NCBI GenBank assembly: GCA_965237575.1
Contig: CBDEGI010000004.1
Location: 3,782,001-3,846,000, forward strand
DNA: 64,000 bases
Reading direction: 5' to 3'
Source: JAKZVK01 sp965237575
GTDB lineage: Bacteria > Acidobacteriota > Terriglobia > Bryobacterales > UBA6623
Positions 52,491-60,887 of the stretch are shown piece after piece. The stretch's first letter is position 1, and each line of letters opens with the position of its first letter. The notes beneath the pieces are model-generated. The model was not told the origin of the DNA, did not search any database, and was given only the letters and a program-made list of their open reading frames with translations. Position numbers and translations under genes: made by a program.

Positions 52491-54086
52491 ATGAAACGTA
52501 CACTGACCAACACCCACCTATTCCTCGGACGCCGCGATCTCTTCCGCGCCGCCACGTATGCCGCCGCAGCAAGCTTTGTCGGCTCGGCCGCGGCCGCACC
52601 GGCGGCGCGGCTGCCCACGCGCGGCAAGGGGCCCGACGTCTATCGCCGCATCGGCATCGAGCCGTTCATCAACCTCACCTCGACGCGTACCATGAACGGA
52701 GGCGCTGTGCTGCTGCCCGAGGTGGCTGATGCTATCCATGAGGCGTCCTTCTATCACGTCAATCTTCAGGAACTGCTCGAAGAGGTCCGCCCGCGCATTG
52801 CCGATCTCCTGGGGGTGCCGGGCGCCATGGTGAGCTCGGGCGCGGCGGGCGCGCTGACGATCGCCACGCTTGCCTGCATGACCGGCGGAAACGTCGAGAC
52901 GCTGCAACAACTGCCCAACACCGAGGGCATCAAGGACGAGGTCGTCGCCGTACGCTGGACCAGCTCCATCTACGATCACGCGATTCGCATGACGGGCGCG
53001 AAGATGATCAATGTCTCGACGCCCGACGACCTGGCCGGCGCGTTCGGCCCGCAGACCTTCATGGCCTTCGCCGGACAGGCCGTCCAAGAAACGGATAGCA
53101 AGATGCCTCTGGAGAAGTTCGTCGAGGCGGCCCATGCTCACGGCGTCCCCGTGCTCATCGACGCCGCCAACGAACTACCGATGAAGCCGGACCCGTTTCA
53201 CTCTCGCGGCGCCGACCTCGTCGCCTACAGCGGCGGCAAGAGCCTGAAGGGGCCGCAGAGTGCCGGCCTGCTTCTCGGGCGCAAAGACCTGACCGACGCC
53301 GCCTACGTCTCCGCGGCCCCGCATCACACCTACGCCCGGCCGATGAAGGTCAGCAAAGAAGAGATCGTCGGCATCCTCGCGGCGGTCGAGCACCTCGTGA
53401 CGAAGCGCAACGTCCAGGAGGATAACGAGCAGTACAAGTTCTGGTACCGGCACATCAGCGACCGCATCACGCAAGTGCCCGGTGTCCGCACGAAGATCAC
53501 GGAGGCTCCGCGGCCCGGCTACTACCCCGAGATGCGTGTCGAGTGGGACACGGACAAGATCGGCTTGGTGGCGCGCGAGATCGGCGAGCAGTTATTGAAC
53601 GGCACGCCGCGCATCATGAGTCCGGCGTACCCGAAGGAACTGGATCCGACGATGACGGAAACCAACCACTTCCTTATTCGCCCCATGGCGATGCATCCCG
53701 AAGACTACAAGGTGGTCGCCGAGCGGTTGTATGAGGTCTTGAAGAACGCGCCGGGACCCAAGCCTAAACCGGCACTCAAGCCGCCGGCCGGCAGCCTCGA
53801 CGGCCATTGGGAAGTCGAGATCTCCTTTGTAACGGACACGGCCTATCACACCATGTACCTGCAGAATCGCGGCCACGAGATCACCGGGCTGCATCGGGGC
53901 CGCATCGCCCAGGGCAAGGTCAAGGGTGAGATCGACGGTGATCGCGTCTACTTCGAGAGCCGTGGCAAATACGAAGCGGCCGACATGCGGTACTTCTTCA
54001 AGGGGACGCTCAAGGGTGATGAGATGGGCGGCGAACTCGGGCTGGGCGAGTACGGCAAGGCCGCCTGGAAAGCCCGCCGCGTCTAA
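52491..54086 (+). CDS. Tat-exported SelA-like PLP-dependent enzyme with C-terminal beta domain
   Basis: A 531-residue protein. The leader carries a twin-arginine motif ('FLGRRDLFRAATYAAAASFV'). Residues about 50-420 are a fold-type I PLP domain of the SelA/DgaE-like kind: 'GIEPFINLTSTRTMNGGAVL', 'GAMVSSGAAGALTIATLACM', 'VLIDAANELPM' (Asp to PLP nitrogen) and 'VAYSGGKSLKGPQSAGLLLG' (Schiff-base Lys). Residues about 435-531 form a separate lipocalin-like beta domain ('DGHWEVEISFVTDTAYHTMY', 'YFFKGTLKGDEMGGELGLGE'). Substrate may be an amino acid or amino sugar acid. Start chosen at ATG 52491 after AAGGAG. Confidence 0.82.
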   Translation: MKRTLTNTHLFLGRRDLFRAATYAAAASFVGSAAAAPAARLPTRGKGPDVYRRIGIEPFINLTSTRTMNGGAVLLPEVADAIHEASFYHVNLQELLEEVRPRIADLLGVPGAMVSSGAAGALTIATLACMTGGNVETLQQLPNTEGIKDEVVAVRWTSSIYDHAIRMTGAKMINVSTPDDLAGAFGPQTFMAFAGQAVQETDSKMPLEKFVEAAHAHGVPVLIDAANELPMKPDPFHSRGADLVAYSGGKSLKGPQSAGLLLGRKDLTDAAYVSAAPHHTYARPMKVSKEEIVGILAAVEHLVTKRNVQEDNEQYKFWYRHISDRITQVPGVRTKITEAPRPGYYPEMRVEWDTDKIGLVAREIGEQLLNGTPRIMSPAYPKELDPTMTETNHFLIRPMAMHPEDYKVVAERLYEVLKNAPGPKPKPALKPPAGSLDGHWEVEISFVTDTAYHTMYLQNRGHEITGLHRGRIAQGKVKGEIDGDRVYFESRGKYEAADMRYFFKGTLKGDEMGGELGLGEYGKAAWKARRV

Positions 54087-54157
54087 CCGGATTACAGCTG
54101 AGAATGTAGGGGCATGCCGTGCCCGGCGGCCGGAACGACCGAGCTGACTCCAAACAC

Positions 54158-54177
54158 GGGCACAGCGTGCTGTGCCC
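54158..54177. repeat. Palindromic unit GGGCACAGCGTGCTGTGCCC
   Basis: A near-perfect palindrome followed by CTACTTTCC, with a partial unit GTAGGGGCATGCCGTGCCC about 50 bases earlier (54106-54124) in opposite orientation. Both lie in the gap between the converging PLP-enzyme and transketolase genes. Confidence 0.7.
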
Positions 54178-54232
54178 CTACTTTCCAGTTCGGCGGTTCT
54201 GTCGAGATCGTTTGCTGCGTCCGGCGCAGGCG

Positions 54233-56110
54233 CTATGGACCCACCATTGACCGGACCTTCGCCACGATGTGGCCAGCCGAGATCCCAAAACGCTCCAACA
54301 ACTCCGCCGCCTTGCCGCTGCGGGGGATCTCACGAACGGCAAGCTTGTGCACTTGGACGTTCTCCGTGGCGAGCGCCGACAAAACGGCATCACCGATACC
54401 GCCATGAGGGTAGTGGTCTTCGACGGTGACCAACCGCCCACCCGTCGCCTGAGATGCCTCGAGCAACACATCACGGTCGATCGGCTGAACGCTAAACAGG
54501 TCAATCACGCGAACGGAAATACCCTCTTGCTTTAGCTGATCGTACGCAGCCAGGGCCTCAAACAGCGTGACGCCCGCGGCCACGACGGTAACGCGGTCGT
54601 CATCACTTCGCCGAACGACCTTCGCGCGCCCGACGGCGAAGTCTTCGCCGGGCTCGTAGATCACCGGTGTTGCCGGACGGCTGGTACGTACATACACCGG
54701 CCCGGCCGTCTGGGCTGCTAGCTCGATCGCTCTCCACGCGCTTGTCCCATCGCTCGGATAGAGCACCGTGTAGTTGGGCTCGGCACAAGTCATCGCCAGA
54801 TCTTCGAGGCCCATCTGCGACGGGCCGTCCTCGCCGATCGAAATACCCGCGTGGGTTCCTACGAACTTGACGTTGGTGCGGCTGATGGCGGCCATGCGCA
54901 TGAAGTCGTACGCACGGCTCAAGAAACAGGCGAAGCTGGCAGCGAAGGGGATACGGCCGCGGGCGGCGAGACCCATCGCGGCGCCCGCCATGTTCTGTTC
55001 AGCGATAAACCCTTGGAAGAAGCGCTCGGGGGTTTCTTTCTCGACCTCTTGCGTGAAGGTTGAGTTCTTGACATCTCCATCGAGCGCGACGATGCGGGGA
55101 TCGGCCTTGGCCAGCGCGGCCAAGGCGGCGCCGAAGGCCTGGCGCGTGGCGACCTTGTCACCGAGCGAGTAGGTCGGCGCGGTGGAAACCGGCGCAGCGC
55201 TCGGACTAGCGGAAGGCGCAGCCGACCCATTGCCGGAGGGCAGCTTCGGCGTCCATGTTGTCTCGCGACCCGAGAGTTGGGCCTCCAATGCCGCCAGCGC
55301 CTCGTCAGTCTGCTCGCCTTTAGGGAGCGGCTTGCCGTGCCAGCCGTTCTTGTCCACGGCGAAGGCAATGCCCTGGCCTTTGAAGGTGCGCGCCAGCACG
55401 ACGGTTGGTCGGTCCGCAGTCGCGGAGGCCTTGTCGTAGGCAGCGAGCAACTCCTCCAGGTTGTGGCCGTCCACGACGAGCGCCTGCCAGCCGAACGCCT
55501 GCCACCGCGCCTGGTACGTGTCCATGTCGTGCTCGAGCTGGGTGGGCGCGCTTTGCCCCAGGCGATTCACGTCGATCGTGGCGCAGAGATTGCTGAGCTT
55601 TTCCGCCGATGCCATCGCGGCGGCTTCCCAGACGGCCCCTTCGGTCGACTCTCCATCGCCGAGCAGCACGTAGATTCGTTGGTCCGAGGCGTCGAGTCGT
55701 GCGTTCAGCCCCATCCCGACACCGGCCGAAAGTCCTTGGCCGAGCGACCCGGTGGCGAGATCGACGAACGGCAGCTTGGTCGGCGGATGGCCTTCGAGGT
55801 CCGAGTCGATGCGCCGCAAGGTCAGCAGATCTTCCACCTTCAGCAAGCCCGCCTCAGCCCAGGCTGCATAGAGAATCGGCGCGGCGTGCCCTTTCGAGAG
55901 GATGAAGACATCGTTGGCAGGATTCGCCGGCGCGGCCGGGTCGTACCGCATCACCGAGAAAAAGAGTGCCGAGACGATCTCGGCCGCCGAAGCGCAACTG
56001 GTAGGGTGGCCGCTGCCGGCCTCGGTCGTCGAGCGGATGGAATGGATCCGCAGTAGGGTCGCCTTGTCCCCCAACAGCGTCAGCAGATCACTTTGCGTCG
56101 CGACGGGCAT
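54233..56110 (-). CDS. tkt: Transketolase
   Basis: A 625-residue full-length transketolase, with start ATG 56110 preceded by GGAGG at eight bases. The TPP domain has 'RSTTEAGSGHPTSCASAAEI', 'SKGHAAPILYAAWAEAGLLK', 'LLGDGESTEGAVWEAAAMAS' (GDG motif) and 'TFKGQGIAFAVDKNGWHGKP'. The pyrimidine domain has 'RFFQGFIAEQNMAGAAMGLA' and 'VKFVGTHAGISIGEDGPSQM', and the C-domain ends near 'VRSMVGP'. A Pro/Ala/Ser-rich linker separates the first two domains near residue 305. It transfers two-carbon units in the pentose phosphate pathway. It is monocistronic here. Confidence 0.92.
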   Translation of the reverse strand: MPVATQSDLLTLLGDKATLLRIHSIRSTTEAGSGHPTSCASAAEIVSALFFSVMRYDPAAPANPANDVFILSKGHAAPILYAAWAEAGLLKVEDLLTLRRIDSDLEGHPPTKLPFVDLATGSLGQGLSAGVGMGLNARLDASDQRIYVLLGDGESTEGAVWEAAAMASAEKLSNLCATIDVNRLGQSAPTQLEHDMDTYQARWQAFGWQALVVDGHNLEELLAAYDKASATADRPTVVLARTFKGQGIAFAVDKNGWHGKPLPKGEQTDEALAALEAQLSGRETTWTPKLPSGNGSAAPSASPSAAPVSTAPTYSLGDKVATRQAFGAALAALAKADPRIVALDGDVKNSTFTQEVEKETPERFFQGFIAEQNMAGAAMGLAARGRIPFAASFACFLSRAYDFMRMAAISRTNVKFVGTHAGISIGEDGPSQMGLEDLAMTCAEPNYTVLYPSDGTSAWRAIELAAQTAGPVYVRTSRPATPVIYEPGEDFAVGRAKVVRRSDDDRVTVVAAGVTLFEALAAYDQLKQEGISVRVIDLFSVQPIDRDVLLEASQATGGRLVTVEDHYPHGGIGDAVLSALATENVQVHKLAVREIPRSGKAAELLERFGISAGHIVAKVRSMVGP

Positions 56111-56154
56111 GACTATACCTCCGAACCGGGCAAACCCAACTGACAAACAAATCA

Positions 56155-56618
56155 GGACCCAACGGGCCGGGACTCGAGCCTCCAGCTCAGCAAATCCGCA
56201 TGATCACCCAATCTGGGTTCGCTCTTACCGCTGGATGATGAACGTCGAGGTGGCCGCCCGGAAGAAAAGCGGAATCCCCCATCTTAGCTTTTTCAGGACT
56301 CAAAGCAACGGGGGTCCGGCCGGCTGGGGCATGATCACCCGAATCTTTCGGGGTCCGGATGGGGGCCGGGCGTGGCTAAAGCCAGCCGAGGAAGGACGTT
56401 CAAAACGCCCTTCCCGCATAGCTGCGACCGCCGAACCGGCCGTAAACAGCTGGCCTACAACGCGCTTCCCGCGGAAACCGCCTGAAGGCGCCTGCCTGGT
56501 GGACACAGCGGTCCACCACTACACGGCTCTGCAAGAAGCACATGGAACGGGCGAAGATGAAACTGAGATACTACCCAGCCTGGCGACCCGCAATCAAACC
56601 TGTGCTAGATTTGAAGAT
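56155..56618. other. Repeat-bearing intergenic region upstream of a small gene
   Basis: About 460 bases. It holds GGAAGGACGTTCA near 56391, the GGTGGAC-ACAGCG-GTCCACC hairpin at 56498-56517 and the 39-base block shared with 47781-47819 (56537-56575). A plus-strand frame from 55902 runs through it but reads as antisense of tkt and is not a gene. Confidence 0.5.
56498..56517. repeat. Hairpin GGTGGAC-ACAGCG-GTCCACC
   Basis: A perfect 7-base stem with loop ACAGCG, followed by ACTACACGG. It is a member of the AGCG-loop hairpin family seen at 31573, 45442, 59603 and 59690. Confidence 0.7.
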
Positions 56619-56825
56619 ATGGCAATTCCGAACGCAAAGAAGTATCGCCTGAAGAACCCGAACGGCCCCGGCTATGCAACCGTCGTGGCGGTTCTGCCCA
56701 AGAGCACCGACGTTAATGCCTATGTCAAAGACGCCGCCGCGCGCTTTGATTGGCAGGCCTGGGAAGAGGCGAAGGCGAACCAAAGCAAGGTGCGTGTCGG
56801 CCAGCAGAAACAGCGCAAGCGCTAG
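56619..56825 (+). CDS. Small basic protein of unknown function
   Basis: A 68-residue frame from ATG 56619 with 'TTGAAGAT' but no clean ribosome site. The sequence 'MAIPNAKKYRLKNPNGPGYA', 'VLPKSTDVNAYVKDAAARFD' and 'WQAWEEAKANQSKVRVGQQK' is non-repetitive and looks like a real folded protein with a lysine/arginine-rich tail. I recognise no family. It converges on the HEAT protein gene, nine bases apart. Confidence 0.5.
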   Translation: MAIPNAKKYRLKNPNGPGYATVVAVLPKSTDVNAYVKDAAARFDWQAWEEAKANQSKVRVGQQKQRKR

Positions 56826-56834
56826 CGCTGCCCC

Positions 56835-58145
56835 CTACAAGCGCGCTTGCAGGTTCTTGAGCGCCCGGATCGCTTCCTGCGCCACCTTGGGATTTGGGTC
56901 GTGCGTCAGCCTCTCGAGGTGCGGCATGCTGTCTTTGTTCCCACTAATCGAGATGACATAGGCGAGGTGGCTCTTCTGGTCGTTGGTGCCCCTGGCCAGC
57001 GGGTTGTAGAGCTGATCGAGGATGCTCCGGTCGCGCGCCAACTCAACCAGAAACGGCCGCGCTTCCAGACGGTGGAAGCTGGAGTTGAGGCCGTCGTAGA
57101 GGTATGACAGAAAGCTCAGGTCCCCCAAGCTGACCGCGGCGAACGCCATGGAAAGCCGGGCGGACTCGTTTTTCTCAACGGCGAAAGCATCCAGCACGAT
57201 CTTCAAATCGTCCTGATTGCCTAGCCGCCCCAACCCTTCCGCGGCGGCTGCGCGAATCTGCTTATCGCGGTCTCTCAAGTACGTCACGAACAGCCCGCGC
57301 TGCTCCGGATCGGCCATCTTGGCGATGGCTATCAGCGACTGCCGCCGGATTCGCTTGCGGTCGCTGCCCTTCACCAGATTCGTCAGCTCCGGGGTCGCCT
57401 CGCGGACCAGTAGCTGGCCCATCGTTTGCACAACCTCGAATTGGACCTCCACGTCGAGGTCGTTCAGCAGGAAGACCAACTCGGGCCCGACACTCGTGTC
57501 GCCGATCTTCTTGATCGACCGAACCGACTCCAAAATGACCATGCTGTTCTTGGACCGCAACGCCTCCATCAACTGCGGCAGAGCGGGCTTCGCGCGCAGG
57601 ATGCCGACCGCCCTCGCGGCGTTGGCGCGCGATTCCATGCTGCTGCCGCCAACGACCACGCGGCCAATGGCACTGATCACGTTCGGATCCACGGTCACAT
57701 ACGTGTCGATGACCCTTGGCTCGGGCTTTGCGAAACGACCTCGCAGGTTTGAGCCGAACTGCTTGAACGCGTTGGCCCATCCCCTCTGTACATAGCCCGG
57801 GTAGTAGAAGTTGATCAGCCCGTCTACGGCCAGAGCTTGAATCTCAGGGGTGGCGTCGCGGGTCGCCTGCGCGAGTGACTCGAGGCTGTGCTGCGTTCCG
57901 ATGCGTACGATAGCGGCAACCGCTTCGTGACGAACGTCCACCACCGGATCACTGAGCAAAGGGCTGAGCGCGGGGATATGGTCGGCGGTGCCGTTCTTCC
58001 CGAGATTGGCCGCCGCCTTGGCGCGGCGCTTCGGGTCGGAGGCCTGCAAGTCCGCTTCTTGTGCGGGCAAAGCGCCGATCACACAAGCGAGAAGAATCAG
58101 GGACGTGAGCCGCAACATGGGCTCAACTCGTTTCATGGGGCGCAT
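56835..58145 (-). CDS. Secreted HEAT-repeat protein
   Basis: The ATG at 58145 has GGGAGGG eight bases upstream. The 436-residue product has a signal peptide with core 'LTSLILLACVIGALPAQ', then HEAT repeats over almost the whole length: 'ASDPKRRAKAAANLGKNGTA', 'VDVRHEAVAAIVRIG', 'ESRANAARAVGILRAKPALP', 'KQIRAAAAEGLGRLGNQDDL', 'PKVAQEAIRALKNLQARL'. HEAT solenoids bind other proteins. Its export suggests a periplasmic adaptor. It is upstream (in transcription) of nothing obvious and follows mqnD by 50 bases on the same strand. Confidence 0.82.
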   Translation of the reverse strand: MRPMKRVEPMLRLTSLILLACVIGALPAQEADLQASDPKRRAKAAANLGKNGTADHIPALSPLLSDPVVDVRHEAVAAIVRIGTQHSLESLAQATRDATPEIQALAVDGLINFYYPGYVQRGWANAFKQFGSNLRGRFAKPEPRVIDTYVTVDPNVISAIGRVVVGGSSMESRANAARAVGILRAKPALPQLMEALRSKNSMVILESVRSIKKIGDTSVGPELVFLLNDLDVEVQFEVVQTMGQLLVREATPELTNLVKGSDRKRIRRQSLIAIAKMADPEQRGLFVTYLRDRDKQIRAAAAEGLGRLGNQDDLKIVLDAFAVEKNESARLSMAFAAVSLGDLSFLSYLYDGLNSSFHRLEARPFLVELARDRSILDQLYNPLARGTNDQKSHLAYVISISGNKDSMPHLERLTHDPNPKVAQEAIRALKNLQARL

Positions 58146-58195
58146 CAGGCAAACCCTCCCGGAAACCAAGCGGGACCAGACCGTTTTCGGTTTCA

Positions 58196-59035
58196 TTATA
58201 CGTATTCAATCTTTGCGCGCTGCGAGATCAGGCCGGCTTCGTAGCCCATGTCGAGCAGCTTTTGCGCGGCCTCCACGACCTCAGGCGCCATGTCGGTCGT
58301 GTAGTGGTTGACATACATGCCGACGAACTTGTCCGCCGCGCCCGGGTCGAGGCCGCGTGAGAACTCCAGTGCGTAGGAGAGCGCCGCGGCCCGATGATCG
58401 AGCGCGTACTGAATCGTCTCCCGTAAACGCCGGCGGCATTCGCGCTGGACGTCGTCGGGCAATGACCGCAACATGGCGTTCGCGCCGAGCGGCAACGGCA
58501 GGTTGTATTTGTCCTTCCACCAAGCACCCAGGTCAACCACCCGATGAACCCCCGACTCGTGATACACGAGCTGCCCTTCGTGAATGATCAGGCCCGCGTC
58601 GACGCGCCCCGCAACGACTTCGTCGGTGATCTGATCGAACGGGACGACCTTGGCTTCGAAGTCGGGCTGGAAGAGCCGCATCGTCAAGTACGCGGTGGTT
58701 TCCAGGCCCGGAACGGCGATCGTCTTGCCTTTCAGATCTTCAGGGCTGAGCGGGTGGCGGGTCACCACGATCGGCCCGTAGCCATCGCCTACGCTGGAGC
58801 CGGCTGCCGTGAGCACGTATTTGTCAGCCACGTACGGATAGGCATGGTAAGAGATGGCGGTCATCTCGTAGAGGCCTTCCCGCGCCGCCTGGTTGAGCGT
58901 TTGAATGTCGCTGAGATGGTGCTCGAACGCGACCAGGGGCGAGCGGATCTGGCCGGCCGCGAGCCCATAGAACATGAAAGCATCGTCGGCGTCCGGGCTA
59001 TGCGCCACGACGACCTTGTGTCGGGATGAAGCCAT
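58196..59035 (-). CDS. mqnD: MqnD, 1,4-dihydroxy-6-naphthoate synthase
   Basis: A 279-residue periplasmic-binding-protein-fold enzyme without a signal peptide. 'VVVAHSPDADDAFMFYGLAA' is the MqnD N-terminal signature, followed by 'YEMTAISYHAYPYVADKYVL', 'IAVPGLETTAYLTMRLFQPD' and 'DAGLIIHEGQLVYHESGVHR'. It converts cyclic dehypoxanthinyl futalosine to 1,4-dihydroxy-6-naphthoate in the futalosine route to menaquinone. The other mqn genes are not in the window. ATG 59035 is the start. Confidence 0.9.
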   Translation of the reverse strand: MASSRHKVVVAHSPDADDAFMFYGLAAGQIRSPLVAFEHHLSDIQTLNQAAREGLYEMTAISYHAYPYVADKYVLTAAGSSVGDGYGPIVVTRHPLSPEDLKGKTIAVPGLETTAYLTMRLFQPDFEAKVVPFDQITDEVVAGRVDAGLIIHEGQLVYHESGVHRVVDLGAWWKDKYNLPLPLGANAMLRSLPDDVQRECRRRLRETIQYALDHRAAALSYALEFSRGLDPGAADKFVGMYVNHYTTDMAPEVVEAAQKLLDMGYEAGLISQRAKIEYV

Positions 59036-59209
59036 CTGTCTTGTGGAACCCTCGATGGTGGCCGGAGCGGCGTTGATAGACTGAAGAACCGGCGCTACTG
59101 GAAGAACGACGACCGGAGACCCGATACGGTTCCAATCGTCGTTAAGTAGCTACTGTAGCAGGAGGCGACCGGAGACCGTGTCGAAGCGCAACCAGCGGGG
59201 GTGAGAGGG

Positions 59210-59581
59210 ATGGAGAGCAACCAAGCAAAGCGAGTCGTCGCTGGTGTAAGCGACCTGTTTTTTGCTTCCAAAATCACCGCGACGGCCAAGCATGTCGGCA
59301 TGCAGGTCGAGTTCGCCGGATCGGCTGAGGCCCTGCTCGCCAAGGTGTCCGAAGCCCCCGCACGCATCATTCTCGATCTAAACCAGCAGAACCTCGGCCC
59401 CGTAGCGCTGATCAGCAAGCTCAAGGCCGATCCGGCACTGGCCAACGTGCCCGTGACCGCCTTCGTAAACCACGAGTGCACTGACCTAATCGAGGAAGCC
59501 AAGCAAGCCGGCTGTGATGAGGTGCTGACCCGGGGGGCCTTCTCCCAGAGCTTGCCTGAACTGCTGGGAGGCGCCACGTAG
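59210..59581 (+). CDS. Degenerate response-regulator receiver-like protein
   Basis: A 123-residue single-domain protein with a receiver-like beta-alpha pattern. The start ATG 59210 is favoured over a GTG three codons earlier. 'ARIILDLNQQNLGPVALISK' holds an Asp at the phospho-acceptor strand. The N-terminal acidic pair is only 'VSDL', the Thr is in 'PVTAFVNH', and the conserved Lys of the 'K-P' loop is missing ('EVLTRGAFSQSL'). It probably does not phosphorylate in the normal way. The flanking genes give no regulatory partner. Confidence 0.7.
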   Translation: MESNQAKRVVAGVSDLFFASKITATAKHVGMQVEFAGSAEALLAKVSEAPARIILDLNQQNLGPVALISKLKADPALANVPVTAFVNHECTDLIEEAKQAGCDEVLTRGAFSQSLPELLGGAT

Positions 59582-59602
59582 CCGGCTCGCAACCATGGTG
59601 TT

Positions 59603-59626
59603 GGGGTAGACCGCAGCGTCTACCCC
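59603..59626. repeat. Hairpin GGGGTAGAC-CGCAGC-GTCTACCCC
   Basis: A perfect 9-base stem in the 186-base gap between the receiver gene and trpD. It is of the same type as the hairpin 64 bases later at 59690. Confidence 0.7.
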
Positions 59627-59689
59627 GACGCGGCGGAGTGGTTCACGGTTTCTATGCGGAAGGGAAGCGGGGTACCAGGGGCGGCGGCG

Positions 59690-59711
59690 GGGCTGACGCT
59701 GCGGTCAGCCC
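59690..59711. repeat. Hairpin GGGCTGAC-GCTGCG-GTCAGCCC
   Basis: A perfect 8-base stem with a GCTGCG loop followed by CTACAAGTG, just past the stop of the convergent trpD gene. Two such units this close could terminate transcription from both sides. Confidence 0.7.
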
Positions 59712-59767
59712 CTACAAGTGGCGTCCTCGACGCTTCGGGATTTCAGGTGCGCAGCCTTGATCACTAG

Positions 59768-60802
59768 TTAGTTCGACGAGAACTGCTGCGTGAAGCGCGC
59801 CAACTCGTCGACCTTCTCTTTCGCCTTGCCGCCATCGATGGACGCCTCGGCCAGTCCAACACCTTCGCGAAAGTCGCCCGCCCGGCCCGCCGCAACCAGC
59901 GCGGCAGACGCGTTGGCCAACACGATGTCGCGTTTAGGCCCTCTCGTCCCCTCAAGAATCGCGCGCAGGATCGCGGCGTTCTCCTCGCGGCCACCCCCGG
60001 CTAGGTCGTGCGGCGCGGCGCGAGGCAGACCGAAGTCATTGGGTGTCAACGTTCTCTCGCTAACCGCTCCGCCTGAGACCTCCGCCACTCGGGTGGCCCC
60101 GGTGGTCGTGATCTCGTCCAGCCCGTCACTGCCGTGCACCACAAACGCTCGCGCCGTGCCCAGGTGAGCCAGCGCCTCGGCAAGCATCGGCGCCAAACGA
60201 TCTTCAAACACGCCCAACACCTGGGCCGCGGCCCCCGTTGGGTTCGTTAGCGGCCCAAGCACGTTGAAGACGGTCCGCATCTTCAACTCCGCCCTCACCG
60301 GCCCGGCATGCTTCATGGCGGTGTGAATCGTCGGGGCGAAAAGGAACCCGATGCCGACCTCGTCAATCGAGCGGGCCATCTGCTCCGGCGTAAGAGCGAC
60401 GTTGACTCCCGCCGCTTCCAAGACGTCGGCGCTGCCGCAGCGGCTCGAAATCGACCGGTTGCCGTGCTTGGCGACGTGCACTCCCGTCCCGGCAACCACG
60501 AAAGCGCTGACGGTCGAGATGTTGAACGATTGCGAGCCATCGCCGCCGGTACCGCAGGTATCGACCAGCTCCGAAGCAGCCGTTTTGCAAGGGATTTTCG
60601 CCGCCTGCGAGCGCATGGCGCGGGCAAAACCGACGACCTCGTCAACCGTCTCGCCCTTCATGCTGAGCGCGACCAGCAGCGCGCCGATCAGAGTCGGCGT
60701 GGACTCGCCGGAGAGGATTTCGTTCATCACCGCGAGCGCTTCCGGCTCGCTTAAATCGGCGCGGCTCGCGGCCTTATGCAGCGCTTCCCTAACGGCGCTC
60801 AT
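59768..60802 (-). CDS. trpD: Anthranilate phosphoribosyltransferase
   Basis: A 344-residue enzyme of tryptophan synthesis, transferring phosphoribose from PRPP to anthranilate. The PRPP loop is 'VDTCGTGGDGSQSFNISTVS' (GTGGD), followed by 'VAKHGNRSISSRCGSADVLE', the metal acidic region near 'VVHGSDGLDEITTTGATRVA', and 'RTVFNVLGPLTNPTGAAAQV'. GGGGAG lies eight bases before the ATG at 60802. It is not next to other trp genes here. Confidence 0.95.
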   Translation of the reverse strand: MSAVREALHKAASRADLSEPEALAVMNEILSGESTPTLIGALLVALSMKGETVDEVVGFARAMRSQAAKIPCKTAASELVDTCGTGGDGSQSFNISTVSAFVVAGTGVHVAKHGNRSISSRCGSADVLEAAGVNVALTPEQMARSIDEVGIGFLFAPTIHTAMKHAGPVRAELKMRTVFNVLGPLTNPTGAAAQVLGVFEDRLAPMLAEALAHLGTARAFVVHGSDGLDEITTTGATRVAEVSGGAVSERTLTPNDFGLPRAAPHDLAGGGREENAAILRAILEGTRGPKRDIVLANASAALVAAGRAGDFREGVGLAEASIDGGKAKEKVDELARFTQQFSSN

Positions 60803-60887
60803 GGGTTTGCGCTCCCCTCGGGAGATCCCCTATGATGAGTCTTCGTCTCCAACGATTCCCAGATCGTAGCACGCGTTTCTCCGCTTC

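Noticed and set aside
55902..56618. Long plus-strand frame opposite the start of transketolase
   Set aside because: It is antisense to conserved tkt codons and then crosses repeats; only its last 68 codons (from 56619) look like a real small protein.
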